From positions 29,660 through 93,659 of the forward strand of contig CAWEAT010000048.1 in NCBI GenBank assembly GCA_963806935.1: DNA of 64,000 nt, in the 5' to 3' direction. Position 1 is the stretch's first letter, and each line of letters begins with the position of its first letter. Shown piece by piece: positions 1 to 10,358 of the stretch. A program made the translations under genes and the position numbers. The stretch is from Roseiarcus sp963806935. Lineage in GTDB: Bacteria; Pseudomonadota; Alphaproteobacteria; Rhizobiales; Beijerinckiaceae. The notes under the pieces were generated by a model. That model did no database searches and had not been told where the DNA came from. It saw nothing but the letters and a program-made list of their open reading frames with translations.

Positions 1-179
1 AGGCGGCATGCATCCCCGAGAACGCGCCCTCCATCGCCCTGCTCGAGCGCAACGGCTTCCGGCGCGAAGGCTACGCGCGCGGATTCCTCAGGATCAACGG
101 CGCCTGGCGCGACCACCTCCTGTTCGCGCTCATCGAGAGCGACGCGCGTCCCCGACTGACCTGGACCCATCTTGACTGA
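1..179 (+). CDS. GNAT-family N-acetyltransferase, C-terminal part (RimJ-like)
   Basis: The reading frame is open from the window edge to a TGA at 177-179. It encodes about 58 residues with the pattern PENAPSIALLERNGFRREG followed by a hydrophobic strand and WRDHLLFAL. This is the C-terminal acetyl-CoA-binding half of the RimJ/RimL type of GNAT acetyltransferases, in which an Asn and a 'GF..EG' turn precede the last strands. The start lies outside the window, so the substrate cannot be judged. The stop overlaps the TTG proposed as the start of the next gene, which suggests translational coupling. Confidence 0.75.
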   Translation, partial: AACIPENAPSIALLERNGFRREGYARGFLRINGAWRDHLLFALIESDARPRLTWTHLD

Positions 180-3129
180 GCAGGTGGGCAACGACCGCAG
201 GCGCGCCCGAGCGGAGCGCGCAGGCCGGCCAACGGAGCGCGCCTCCGGCGTTGCGCGGGGCTGGCGGGGGCTGTTCGGCGTTGTTGTACTGATCGCCTCT
301 CTCGCCGGCTTTGGGGCGCCTGCGTCGGCGGTGCAGTCGGTGCGGGTCTCGGTCGAGTCCGACGCGATCGATCTGACGAAGGCGGTCGAGCGTTATAGCG
401 CTCAGGGCGATCGCATCCAGGTGTCGACGGCGCCCGCCGCCGACGGCATCGTCCGGCGGATCGAAGTCAGCGCGCTCGAGCCCGGCGCGCAACCGGCATG
501 GATCGTATTCGCGCTGACCAACGATTCCGATGAGCAATTGACCCGCCTGATCGTCGCGCCGCATTTCCGCTTCGTCGGCTCCGGTCTCATCTGGCCGGAT
601 CTCGGCTCGTCGCGAATCACCACCATCACCGCGAGCCAGGGCTCGGCGCCCGAACGCGAGGACAACCCGGAAGCCGATGTCTTCCGCCTGACCCTCGATC
701 CGGGAACGACGGTGACCTACGTCGCCGAGTTGCGCACGCCGAACCTGCCGCAGCTCTATCTGTGGGAGCCGGACGCGTTCAAGGACAAGTCGACCAGCCT
801 CACCCTTTACGAAGGAATCCTGATCGGGATCGCCGGCCTTCTGGCACTGTTCCTCACCATCGTTTTCGTGGTCCGCGGAGCGATGATCTTTCCCGCCGCC
901 GCGGCGCTCGCCTGGGCGGTGTTCGCCTATGTCTGCATCGACTTCGGCTTCTGGCGGAAGATGTTCGGCCTCGAAGACGCCACGGAGCGAATCTGGCGCG
1001 CGGGCGTCGAGGCCACGATCGGCGCGACGCTGATCGTCTTCCTCTTCGCCTATCTCAATCTGCGCCGATGGCATGTGCGCTATACCCATTTTGCCCTGGC
1101 CTGGCTGGCGCTGATGGCGGCCGTCGTTGGGCTCTCGGTCTATAATGCGCCGGTCGCGGCGGGCGTTGCGCGAATCTCGATCGCGACCGTGGCCGGCCTC
1201 GGCTTCCTGCTGATCCTGAGCCTCGCCGCGCGCGGCTCCGATCGGGCGGTGATGCTGATCCCGACCTGGTATCTGCTGGCGGTCTGGGTGGTGGCTGCGG
1301 GCGCGGCGGCGCTCGGCTATCTGACCAACGACCTTGCGGCGCCGGGTCTCGTCGGCGGCCTGGTGCTGATCGTGATGCTGATCGGTTTCACGGTGATGCA
1401 ATTCGCCTTCTCCGGCTCGGGCGGGGCCGTGGACAGCGGCCCTGAGGCGGAGCGCCGTTCGCTGGCCATGACCGGATCGGGGGAGGGGATCTTCGACTGG
1501 AACGTGCTCACCGACGATGTCAGCGGCAGCGAGGCGATTGAAAGCCAGCTCGGGCTCAAGCGCGGCGCGCTCGAGGGGCCGGCCGCGGGCTGGCTCGACG
1601 TGCTGCATCCGCTCGATCGCGACCGCTACACGCTGGCGCTCGACGGGCTTTTGCATCAGCGCTCGGGCCGCATCAATCACGATCTAAGGCTGCGCGGCTC
1701 GGACGGACATTATTTCTGGTATGTCCTCAAGGCGCGGCCGGTGATCAGCGCCGACGGCGAGGTGGTGAGGGTGATCGGCTCGCTGTCGGACGTGACCGAG
1801 CTCAAATCGGCCGAAGAGCGCATGCTCCACGACGCCGTTCACGACAACCTGACCGGGCTTCCCAACCGCGAATTGTTCAACGATCGGCTGGGCGCGGCGA
1901 TCCTGATGGCGCAAAAGCCCGGAGGGGCGGCGCCGACGGTGATGGTCATTGACATTGACGAGTTCCAGTCGGTCAACGATTCCTTTGGGCTCTCGATCGG
2001 CGACTCGGCGCTGTTGGCGGTCGCCCGGCGTCTGGCGCGCGACCTGCGCCCGGGCGACACGCTGGCCCGTCTGGGCGGGGACACGTTCGGCGCGATCGTG
2101 CTCGCCGAGCCACAGTCGATGGACGCGCCGGCCAGGATCGACGCCCTGCGCGCCGCGCTTGCCGCCCCGATCAGTTTCGGCGAACGGGAAATCGCGCTGA
2201 CCGTTTCGATCGGCGCGGCGAGCTACGACCCGAAGCTGCATGGCAAGGGCGGCGATCTTCTCGCCGACGCCCAGCTCGCGCTTGCCAACGCCAAGAAAAC
2301 CGGCGGCGACCGGGTGGAGATGTTCGCCGCCGTCATGCGGTCGCACCGATCGGACCGGCAAACGCTCGAGAACGATATGCGGCGCGCGCTCGAGCGCGGC
2401 GAAATCTCGATTCTGTTCCGCCCGATCGTACGCCTGGAGGATAGGACCGTCGCCGGATTCCAGTCGCTGCTGCGCTGGCGCCATCCGAGGCTCGGCCTCC
2501 TCGACGAGGACGAGTTCTCCTCGGCCGCCGAATCGACCGGCGCGATCGTCGACATCGGCGCCTATGCGCTCGAGGCGACGGCGAGGGAGCTCGCGGCGTG
2601 GCAGAAGGCGCTCGAGGTCAATCCGCCGATCTTCGCCACCGTCGCCGCGTCGTCGCGCCAGATGCTGAGCCACGATCTCCTGTCCGACGTGCGCGCCGCG
2701 CTCGGACGCCATTACGTGCAGCGCGGCTCGCTCAAGCTCGCGGCGGCTGAGAGCCTTGTGATGGAGAACCCCGAATACGCCGCGGTTCTCCTGCAGCGGG
2801 TGCGCGAGATCGGCGCCGCGCTGATGCTGGACCGGTTCGGCGCCGGCTACACCTCGCTCGGCCATCTGCCGCAGTACCGCTTCGACGCCATGCGGATCGA
2901 CGCCTCCCTGGTCAGACCCAACTCGTTCGGCGCGCGCTCGCCGATCCTGCGTTCGATCGTCGCCATGGCGCAGGAGATCGGGATGGAGGTCATCTCCGAG
3001 GGCGCGGAGACCGAATCCGACGCGGTCGAGCTCGCCCAGCTCGGTTGCCAGTTCGCGCAAGGGGCGGCGTTCGGCCAGCCGATGAGCCCGGCGGCGGCGC
3101 GCAAGCTGATGGGCGCGGCGGTCGTCTGA
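172..3129 (+). CDS. Membrane GGDEF/EAL-domain protein with degenerate catalytic motifs
   Basis: A 985-residue protein starting at a TTG that overlaps the preceding stop. It has a signal-like hydrophobic stretch at about residues 32-52, a periplasmic beta-rich domain and then about seven membrane helices (about 212-415) as in 7TMR-DISM receptors. A PAS domain follows (about 430-545), then GGDEF-like (about 550-715) and EAL-like (about 730-985) domains. Both enzymatic signatures are altered. GGDEF reads GGDTF (residues 635-639), EAL reads QSL (764-766), the DDFG metal motif reads DRFG (887-890), and the Asn of the usual VN.S.RQ strand is absent. The RxxD inhibitory site (RPGD) just upstream of GGDTF is kept. 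I infer a c-di-GMP-binding effector or inside-out receptor rather than an active cyclase or phosphodiesterase. Domain calls are firm; function is inference. Confidence 0.85.
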   Translation: MTEQVGNDRRRARAERAGRPTERASGVARGWRGLFGVVVLIASLAGFGAPASAVQSVRVSVESDAIDLTKAVERYSAQGDRIQVSTAPAADGIVRRIEVSALEPGAQPAWIVFALTNDSDEQLTRLIVAPHFRFVGSGLIWPDLGSSRITTITASQGSAPEREDNPEADVFRLTLDPGTTVTYVAELRTPNLPQLYLWEPDAFKDKSTSLTLYEGILIGIAGLLALFLTIVFVVRGAMIFPAAAALAWAVFAYVCIDFGFWRKMFGLEDATERIWRAGVEATIGATLIVFLFAYLNLRRWHVRYTHFALAWLALMAAVVGLSVYNAPVAAGVARISIATVAGLGFLLILSLAARGSDRAVMLIPTWYLLAVWVVAAGAAALGYLTNDLAAPGLVGGLVLIVMLIGFTVMQFAFSGSGGAVDSGPEAERRSLAMTGSGEGIFDWNVLTDDVSGSEAIESQLGLKRGALEGPAAGWLDVLHPLDRDRYTLALDGLLHQRSGRINHDLRLRGSDGHYFWYVLKARPVISADGEVVRVIGSLSDVTELKSAEERMLHDAVHDNLTGLPNRELFNDRLGAAILMAQKPGGAAPTVMVIDIDEFQSVNDSFGLSIGDSALLAVARRLARDLRPGDTLARLGGDTFGAIVLAEPQSMDAPARIDALRAALAAPISFGEREIALTVSIGAASYDPKLHGKGGDLLADAQLALANAKKTGGDRVEMFAAVMRSHRSDRQTLENDMRRALERGEISILFRPIVRLEDRTVAGFQSLLRWRHPRLGLLDEDEFSSAAESTGAIVDIGAYALEATARELAAWQKALEVNPPIFATVAASSRQMLSHDLLSDVRAALGRHYVQRGSLKLAAAESLVMENPEYAAVLLQRVREIGAALMLDRFGAGYTSLGHLPQYRFDAMRIDASLVRPNSFGARSPILRSIVAMAQEIGMEVISEGAETESDAVELAQLGCQFAQGAAFGQPMSPAAARKLMGAAVV

Positions 3130-3493
3130 CCCGCGAGCGCCGCTGCAGGGAATCCAAGCCGATGGAAGGAAATCAAAAGGAATTCCGGAAGGAAACCCTA
3201 ATCGGGCGGAATCAAATCAAAGGCTTGCCGGAACGAAATCAAAACCGAATTTCGCCCCGCCAACCGATGCCATTCGATCCATAAATATTTGAATTTCTTA
3301 CGATTTATGCGCTCCGATCTCCTGCCTCGTTTGGCCTCAGGCTCGGCGGCTCCGTCATCGCCGCCGCCCGAACGGCGCCGCCGCCGCCCCGTCGCGCCGA
3401 TTCACACTGGATAGCACAGATTTCTGATAATCGCAAACGATTGTCGCCTGTGCTGGGCGGCCAGCTCGGCCGGGCCCCGGCCGTCAGCCAGGC
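3130..3493. other. Intergenic region between converging genes, with degenerate AATCAAA repeats
   Basis: This 364-bp stretch lies between the 3' ends of the GGDEF/EAL gene and the glycosyltransferase. I see no convincing gene. Its first part is less GC-rich and carries two similar copies of GGAA(G/C)GAAATCAAAA followed by GAATT (3164-3184 and 3230-3251), with a weaker AATCAAATCAAA copy between them. An AT-rich patch follows at about 3280-3310. No obvious terminator hairpin with a T run was seen. Confidence 0.4.
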
Positions 3494-4252
3494 TCAGGCC
3501 CGCGGCAGGGTGCGCCGATAGCGGGCCAGAACCTGCGCCCGGTAGATCGGCCGCATCGCTTCGTGATGGATGCGCTCGGCGAGCCCCATCGACCGCCGCT
3601 GGACCGTGGTGCCGCCGGTCTCGCGCGATACGTCGCTGACCGGAGAGGGCGCGGCGACCAGCACCGGCTGGCCGGTGACCCAGGTCATCTGCAGAAAGGT
3701 GTCGACCGGGCGGTCGAACGGCAGGGTCGCCGCGAGCAGGCGCTCGGCCGCCGCGCGGGAGACGATCTGCCCGATCGCGCGCAAGGGCGGCGCGTCGGGG
3801 CGCAGGAGCGCGAGCCCCCCGCGCCGGGCGACCGCCGTCCCGCCGCGGATCGCCGTCGCCGGCATCAGCACGTAATCCCACGCCGCCCGTTCGGCCGCCA
3901 CGAACTCGATCAGGCCGGCGAACAGGCCGGCGTCGATCTCGGCGTCGTCTTCGAAAATGACGCCGAATTCGGGCTTCTCGTCGACGATCCGCCGCCAGAC
4001 GGCGCGATGGCTTAAGAAAACGCCGACTTCGCTCGCCGTCAGCGCGAAGGGATAGCGCGGCCGGAAACGCAAGCGAGCATAAGCCCTGTCGATTTCGGCT
4101 TGCGAAAGGCGCGCTCCGTCCACCGCGGCGAAGATCTCGCTCTCGATTGGCAGCCGCGCGCTCAAGCGCTGGACGTTGGCTGCGCGAGCAACCGCGCGCT
4201 CAAGATGGAGAATATAGGCTTTGGGGGCGCTCAAGACTGGCTGACCGGGCAA
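3494..4252 (-). CDS. Glycosyltransferase family 25 protein
   Basis: 252 residues with the family-25 layout: an N-terminal YILHLERAVAR..N strand, an S/T..E.G...SH segment (ASEVGVFLSHRAVW), and the acidic FEDDAEI motif expected to bind the metal and nucleotide sugar. Family 25 enzymes add galactose or similar sugars to lipooligosaccharide or glycoproteins at the inner face of the membrane. The chosen start is a TTG at 4250-4252. A second TTG 18 bases in is possible, and there is no in-frame ATG near the N-terminus. The gene stands alone, so no operon helps define the acceptor. Confidence 0.8.
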   Translation of the reverse strand: MPGQPVLSAPKAYILHLERAVARAANVQRLSARLPIESEIFAAVDGARLSQAEIDRAYARLRFRPRYPFALTASEVGVFLSHRAVWRRIVDEKPEFGVIFEDDAEIDAGLFAGLIEFVAAERAAWDYVLMPATAIRGGTAVARRGGLALLRPDAPPLRAIGQIVSRAAAERLLAATLPFDRPVDTFLQMTWVTGQPVLVAAPSPVSDVSRETGGTTVQRRSMGLAERIHHEAMRPIYRAQVLARYRRTLPRA

Positions 4253-4358
4253 AGACCTGCAATAATCAGGGGCGGAAGGACGCGAGAAGCGCCTTGATAC
4301 GCGCCGCTCCGCGCCGAGTCATCCTGGTCGGCGTTTTAAAAGGGAGAGGCCGCGCCCG

Positions 4359-4583
4359 ATGAAGATCACCGTCGATGTCGATTGCACGCCGCTCGAGGCG
4401 CGGCAGTTCATGGGGTTGCCGGACGTCGAGCCGATGCAGAAGGCGGCCATGGCGCAGATCGAAAAGCGCATGATGGCCGAGCTCGAGCGCTACACTCCGG
4501 AGGCGCTGTTCAAGGCCTGGCTGCCGCTCGCCGGCATGAACGCCGAGTGGCTGCAGGAATTTCTGAAGCGATCGACCTCATAA
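4359..4583 (+). CDS. DUF6489-type small conserved protein
   Basis: A 74-residue protein beginning MKITVDVDCTPLEARQFMGL and continuing with a helical part rich in Met, Glu and Trp. The pattern 'D.TP.EAR.F.GLPDV.P.Q' is the hallmark of a small alphaproteobacterial family recorded as DUF6489. The ATG is preceded by GGGAGAGG, a good ribosome-binding site. The function is unknown. It stands alone between the glycosyltransferase and clpB. Confidence 0.75.
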   Translation: MKITVDVDCTPLEARQFMGLPDVEPMQKAAMAQIEKRMMAELERYTPEALFKAWLPLAGMNAEWLQEFLKRSTS

Positions 4584-4644
4584 TCGCTCGGACCTGATTT
4601 CGATCAACGCGCGCGATATTCGTTCGGCGTTAGCGTTTCGGCAT

Positions 4645-4674
4645 CTTCCGCCGGCGCGGGGCGGCTCCTACATT
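4645..4674 (+). promoter_or_regulatory. Possible heat-shock (RpoH-type) promoter of clpB
   Basis: CTTCCG at 4645-4650 and CCTACATT at 4667-4674 are separated by 16 bases. They loosely resemble the CTTG...CC.AT.T pattern of alphaproteobacterial sigma-32 promoters, and lie about 90 bases before the clpB start. The match is weak; it is noted because clpB is normally under this sigma factor. Confidence 0.25.
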
Positions 4675-4763
4675 GGGTCAAAGCCGCGAAATCGCGGCAA
4701 TCCGATTGTATGGACTGCCTGACGTCGCTTCGGGGCGTGAGACAGGGCCGAAGGGGATGACTG

Positions 4764-7406
<2,643 letters not shown>

Positions 7407-7501
7407 CGGATGTCGTCAGGGCGCCGCCGGACGTATAGAGGCGCGGCGAGTGGGCAAGCGGGTTTGTGCTTGAGGCCAATGGCTAGTCGAGGTCGCCGGT
7501 C

Positions 7502-7777
7502 ATGACCAACAATGTCGTCGCCCGCTTTGCCGGCGGGTCGCCGGCGGTCGTCGCGGTGCGGCTGATCGTTGTCTCCTTCGTCGTCGGCATTGTCCTCGAG
7601 ACCTTCGGTTTCGATCCGGCGTCGCTTTTCGGCGACGTCGTGCGGGCGATGAGGCGCATTGTCGAGCTCGGATTTACCGATGTCCATGAGGTCGGCCGCA
7701 TCCTCTTGACCGGCGCGATGGTCGTGGTGCCGGTCTGGCTGGCCTTGAGGCTGCTCGATTCGCGCGGCAGGCGTTAG
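7502..7777 (+). CDS. Small integral membrane protein (DUF6460-like)
   Basis: 91 residues starting MTNNVVARFAGGSPAVVAVR. It has two hydrophobic helices (about 18-40 and 66-86) separated by an amphipathic stretch (RAMRRIVELGFTDVHEVGRI). The arrangement matches a conserved alphaproteobacterial family catalogued as DUF6460. No function is known. It follows clpB by about 95 bases on the same strand but has no obvious link to it. Confidence 0.65.
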   Translation: MTNNVVARFAGGSPAVVAVRLIVVSFVVGIVLETFGFDPASLFGDVVRAMRRIVELGFTDVHEVGRILLTGAMVVVPVWLALRLLDSRGRR

Positions 7778-7868
7778 CGCCCGGCCGCCTGGCGGCGAAA
7801 GACCGGTGAACATGTGGGGCTTGACGCGCGCCCGCCGCGCTGATCCCCTAGGCTTCGGGGTATAGTCC

Positions 7869-8129
7869 ATGGGGCAACTGTCAATGGCATTCTCTCATCC
7901 TCTGGCCAGGGGCGCCAAGGTGTGGACCGCGAAAGCGCACGATGGCGTCGAGCAGCGCGTCCTGGTCGTCGTCACCACGATTCCGCTCGAGCCCGGCGAG
8001 AAAGGCTACAAGAAATCGCTGGTCGAGCGTCTTTCGCGCGCGGCGGGCGACTATCTGGCCGACTCGAAGGAAGCCGCCTCCTTCATGCTCATGCACCGGA
8101 TGAGGGACTGGGGCGGCGCCAAGGCTTGA
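7869..8129 (+). CDS. Conserved hypothetical protein, 86 aa
   Basis: An 86-residue soluble protein starting MGQLSMAFSHPLARGAKVWT; an ATG six codons later (MAFSH) is an alternative start. It contains a short beta segment (RVLVVVTTIPLEPGEKGYKK) and a helical end (ESAASFMLMHRMRDW-like). I do not recognise a named domain. Codon use and third-position GC look like the neighbouring genes, which supports coding. Oriented with the small membrane protein genes on either side. Confidence 0.5.
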   Translation: MGQLSMAFSHPLARGAKVWTAKAHDGVEQRVLVVVTTIPLEPGEKGYKKSLVERLSRAAGDYLADSKEAASFMLMHRMRDWGGAKA

Positions 8130-8293
8130 GACGAGCGCCCGCGCGCCGCAGACGTTTGCCGTTACGGAAGATTTGCTGCGGCAAAAGGCGCGCTTCTCAG
8201 AAACCTTGGTTGTGATAGATTGCGCGGCGAATCGCGGATCGGAAAAGCCGCGAAGCGGGCGGCGTCGCGCCGCATCAACTGGGGACAAACGCC

Positions 8294-8866
8294 ATGACGA
8301 ACACGGCATCGGCTTTAGGGCTTGGACCGGGGGCCGGCATTGCGCCGCTGCGGGCCAAATGGGGCTGGATCGTCGCCTTGGGCGTTGTCTATGTCATTGC
8401 GGGGCTGATCGCGCTTGGCAGCGTGGTCATGGCGACCATCGCCAGCGTCTATGTCGTCGGCATTATGATGCTGATCGCCGGCGTGTTCGAAGTGATCAGC
8501 GCGTTCCAGATCAAGACGTGGGGACGGTTCCTGTTCTGGCTCGCCCTTGGCGTCCTCTACATCATCGCCGGCTTTGTCGCGTTCGACAATCCGCTGCTGA
8601 CTGCAGTGTGGTTGACGCTGATACTCGGCGCGGCGTTGGTCGCCTCCGGCATCGTGCGGATCTTCCTCGGGTTCAATATGCAGCACGGATCGCCCTGGAT
8701 CTGGGTGGTCGTCTCGGGCCTGATCACGCTGTTGCTCGGCGTCATCATCCTGGTCCATTGGCCGGTTTCCTCGCTATGGACGCTCGGCATCTTTCTCGGC
8801 GTCGATCTCGTCTTCGCCGGCGCGAGCTGGATCGGGCTCGGCATGGGCCTGCGCCAGGCCGCCTGA
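8294..8866 (+). CDS. HdeD-family membrane protein
   Basis: 190 residues forming six predicted membrane helices in three hairpins, the architecture of the HdeD/DUF308 family (acid-resistance membrane proteins of E. coli and many small paralogues). Visible repeats include VVYVIAGLIALGS, VGIMMLIAGVFEVISAF and GVLYIIAGFVAF, with a similar 'G....I.G' pattern in each hairpin. The start ATG at 8294 is preceded by GGGGACA. A role in envelope stress is plausible from the family name only. Followed by lapA on the same strand. Confidence 0.85.
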   Translation: MTNTASALGLGPGAGIAPLRAKWGWIVALGVVYVIAGLIALGSVVMATIASVYVVGIMMLIAGVFEVISAFQIKTWGRFLFWLALGVLYIIAGFVAFDNPLLTAVWLTLILGAALVASGIVRIFLGFNMQHGSPWIWVVVSGLITLLLGVIILVHWPVSSLWTLGIFLGVDLVFAGASWIGLGMGLRQAA

Positions 8867-8944
8867 ACGATGATCGCGGACGGCTGTCGCCCGATCTGAG
8901 GCGAGGCGGCGGTCGGCCGCTTCTCGGGCCAAGGAGAATTCCCC

Positions 8945-9166
8945 GTGCGTTGGCTCTATCTGGCGATCGTGGTGGTGTTTGTCGCCGCGCTGATCATCTT
9001 CATTTTCCAGAACACCCAGAGCGTCGACGTGTCGTTCCTCTCGCTCGGGGCAACGTTGCCGGTCGCGATTTTGGCGCTTGTGGCCTATGTGCTCGGGGCC
9101 TTGAGCGGCGGCAGCCTGTACGCCCTTCTGCGCCGCTCGGTTGCAGGGTCGCGGCGCGTCGGCTAG
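8945..9166 (+). CDS. LapA-domain (DUF1049) small membrane protein
   Basis: 73 residues from a GTG start with AAGGAGAA just upstream. Two membrane helices surround the family signature: FIFQNTQSVDVSFL after the first helix, then LPVAILALVAYVLGAL. This is the LapA/YciS layout; in E. coli LapA helps the LapB assembly factor control lipopolysaccharide synthesis. In many alphaproteobacteria lapA sits before trpF, but here trpF lies 24 kb away. The next gene starts 13 bases downstream, so the two may be co-transcribed. Confidence 0.8.
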   Translation: MRWLYLAIVVVFVAALIIFIFQNTQSVDVSFLSLGATLPVAILALVAYVLGALSGGSLYALLRRSVAGSRRVG

Positions 9167-9178
9167 GCTCATCCGATC

Positions 9179-10159
9179 ATGCGCGCCATGGTCCTCCGGC
9201 GGCCCGGCGAGCGGCTGGCGATGGAGGAGAGGCCCGATCCCAAGCCGGGACCGGGGCAGATTCTCATTCGCATCGAAGCCTGCGGCGTCTGCCGCACCGA
9301 CCTGCACGTCGTCGACGGCGAGCTGCCGAATCCCAAACTGCCGATCGTGCCGGGGCACGAGATCGTCGGCCGGGTCGCGGCGGCGGGCGAAGGCGTCGAG
9401 CTCAAGCTCGGGGCGCGGGTCGGCGTGGCCTGGCTCGGCCACACTGACGGAACTTGCCCCTATTGCCGAAGCGGCCGCGAGAACCTGTGCGACGCGCCGC
9501 TCTTCACCGGCTACACTCGCGACGGCGGCTACGCCACCCATACGATCGCCGAGGCGGCGTTCGTGTTCCCGCTCCCCGACGACCTCGATCCCGTCGCCAC
9601 CGCGCCTTTGCTGTGCGCCGGCCTGATCGGCTGGCGCTCGCTCAAAATGGCCGGGGACGGGCGGAACATCGGCATCTACGGCTTCGGCGCCGCCGCCCAC
9701 ATCATCGCCCAGGTTTGCCGCTGGCAGGGGCGGCGCGTATTCGCGTTCACCCGGCCAGGCGACGCCGCCGGTCAGGCGTTCGCCCGCTCGATGGGGGCCG
9801 AATGGGCGGGCGGATCGGACGACGCGCCGCCCGCGCCGCTCGACGCCGCCATTCTGTTCGCGCCGGTCGGCGCGCTGGTTCCCGCCGCGCTCGCCGCTGT
9901 CCGCAAGGGCGGGCGGGTCGTCTGCGGCGGCATCCACATGAGCGACATCCCCTCGTTCCCCTATTCCCTCCTTTGGGAGGAACGCAGCGTCGCCTCGGTC
10001 GCCAACCTGACCCGCGCCGACGGCCGCGAGTTTCTGGCGCTCGCGCCGGAGGCGAAGGTCAGAACGACGACCACGCCCTATCCGCTCGACAAGGCCAACG
10101 AGGCGCTCGACGATTTGCGCTCGGGCCGGCTCGAAGGCGCGGCTGTGCTCGTGCCGTGA
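9179..10159 (+). CDS. Zinc-dependent alcohol dehydrogenase family protein
   Basis: 326 residues of the medium-chain dehydrogenase/reductase superfamily. Visible are the catalytic zinc ligands CGVCRTDLH and GHEIVG, and the structural zinc segment CPYCRSGRENLCD. The NAD(P)-binding turn is GIYGFGAAAH, somewhat modified from GxGxxG. Such proteins oxidise alcohols or reduce aldehydes in the cytosol; the lack of specificity residues I can read prevents a substrate call. It is close behind lapA. Its 3' end converges on ccoS of the cbb3 oxidase cluster. Confidence 0.85.
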   Translation: MRAMVLRRPGERLAMEERPDPKPGPGQILIRIEACGVCRTDLHVVDGELPNPKLPIVPGHEIVGRVAAAGEGVELKLGARVGVAWLGHTDGTCPYCRSGRENLCDAPLFTGYTRDGGYATHTIAEAAFVFPLPDDLDPVATAPLLCAGLIGWRSLKMAGDGRNIGIYGFGAAAHIIAQVCRWQGRRVFAFTRPGDAAGQAFARSMGAEWAGGSDDAPPAPLDAAILFAPVGALVPAALAAVRKGGRVVCGGIHMSDIPSFPYSLLWEERSVASVANLTRADGREFLALAPEAKVRTTTTPYPLDKANEALDDLRSGRLEGAAVLVP

Positions 10160-10187
10160 GGCGAGCGCGCGCCCGACGTTGCTGCGC

Positions 10188-10346
10188 CTAACGTCCATCC
10201 TCCGGCAGATCGTCGTCGGCGATCGCTCGCCATGCGGCGCCGTCGAGGTCGTCGAACTGGCCGTTGCGCAGCGCCCACAGGAAAGCGGCGAGCCCGAGGC
10301 CGCCGAGAGCGAGCGCCAGCGGCACGAGATAGACCAGGACGTTCAT
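10188..10346 (-). CDS. ccoS: cbb3-type oxidase assembly protein CcoS/FixS
   Basis: A 52-residue protein beginning MNVLVYLVPLALALGGLGLA, with one membrane helix followed by FLWALRNGQFDDLDGAAWR. The 'W..RNGQFDDL..A..R.L.DD' pattern is diagnostic for CcoS/FixS, needed for haem and copper insertion into cbb3 oxidase. It lies 12 bases after the fixI stop on the same strand, as the last gene of fixGHIS. Confidence 0.92.
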   Translation of the reverse strand: MNVLVYLVPLALALGGLGLAAFLWALRNGQFDDLDGAAWRAIADDDLPEDGR

Positions 10347-10358
10347 CGCAGCCAGGCC

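Noticed and set aside
130..1680. Long open frame (516 codons) on the minus strand opposite the GGDEF/EAL gene
   Set aside because: Composition is Arg/Gly/Asp/His-rich with no domain, typical of the antisense of GC-rich coding DNA; the plus-strand gene has clear domains.
3130..3300. CRISPR array from the AATCAAA repeats
   Set aside because: Copies are few, imperfect and unevenly spaced, and no cas genes are present; no CRISPR array was seen anywhere in the window.
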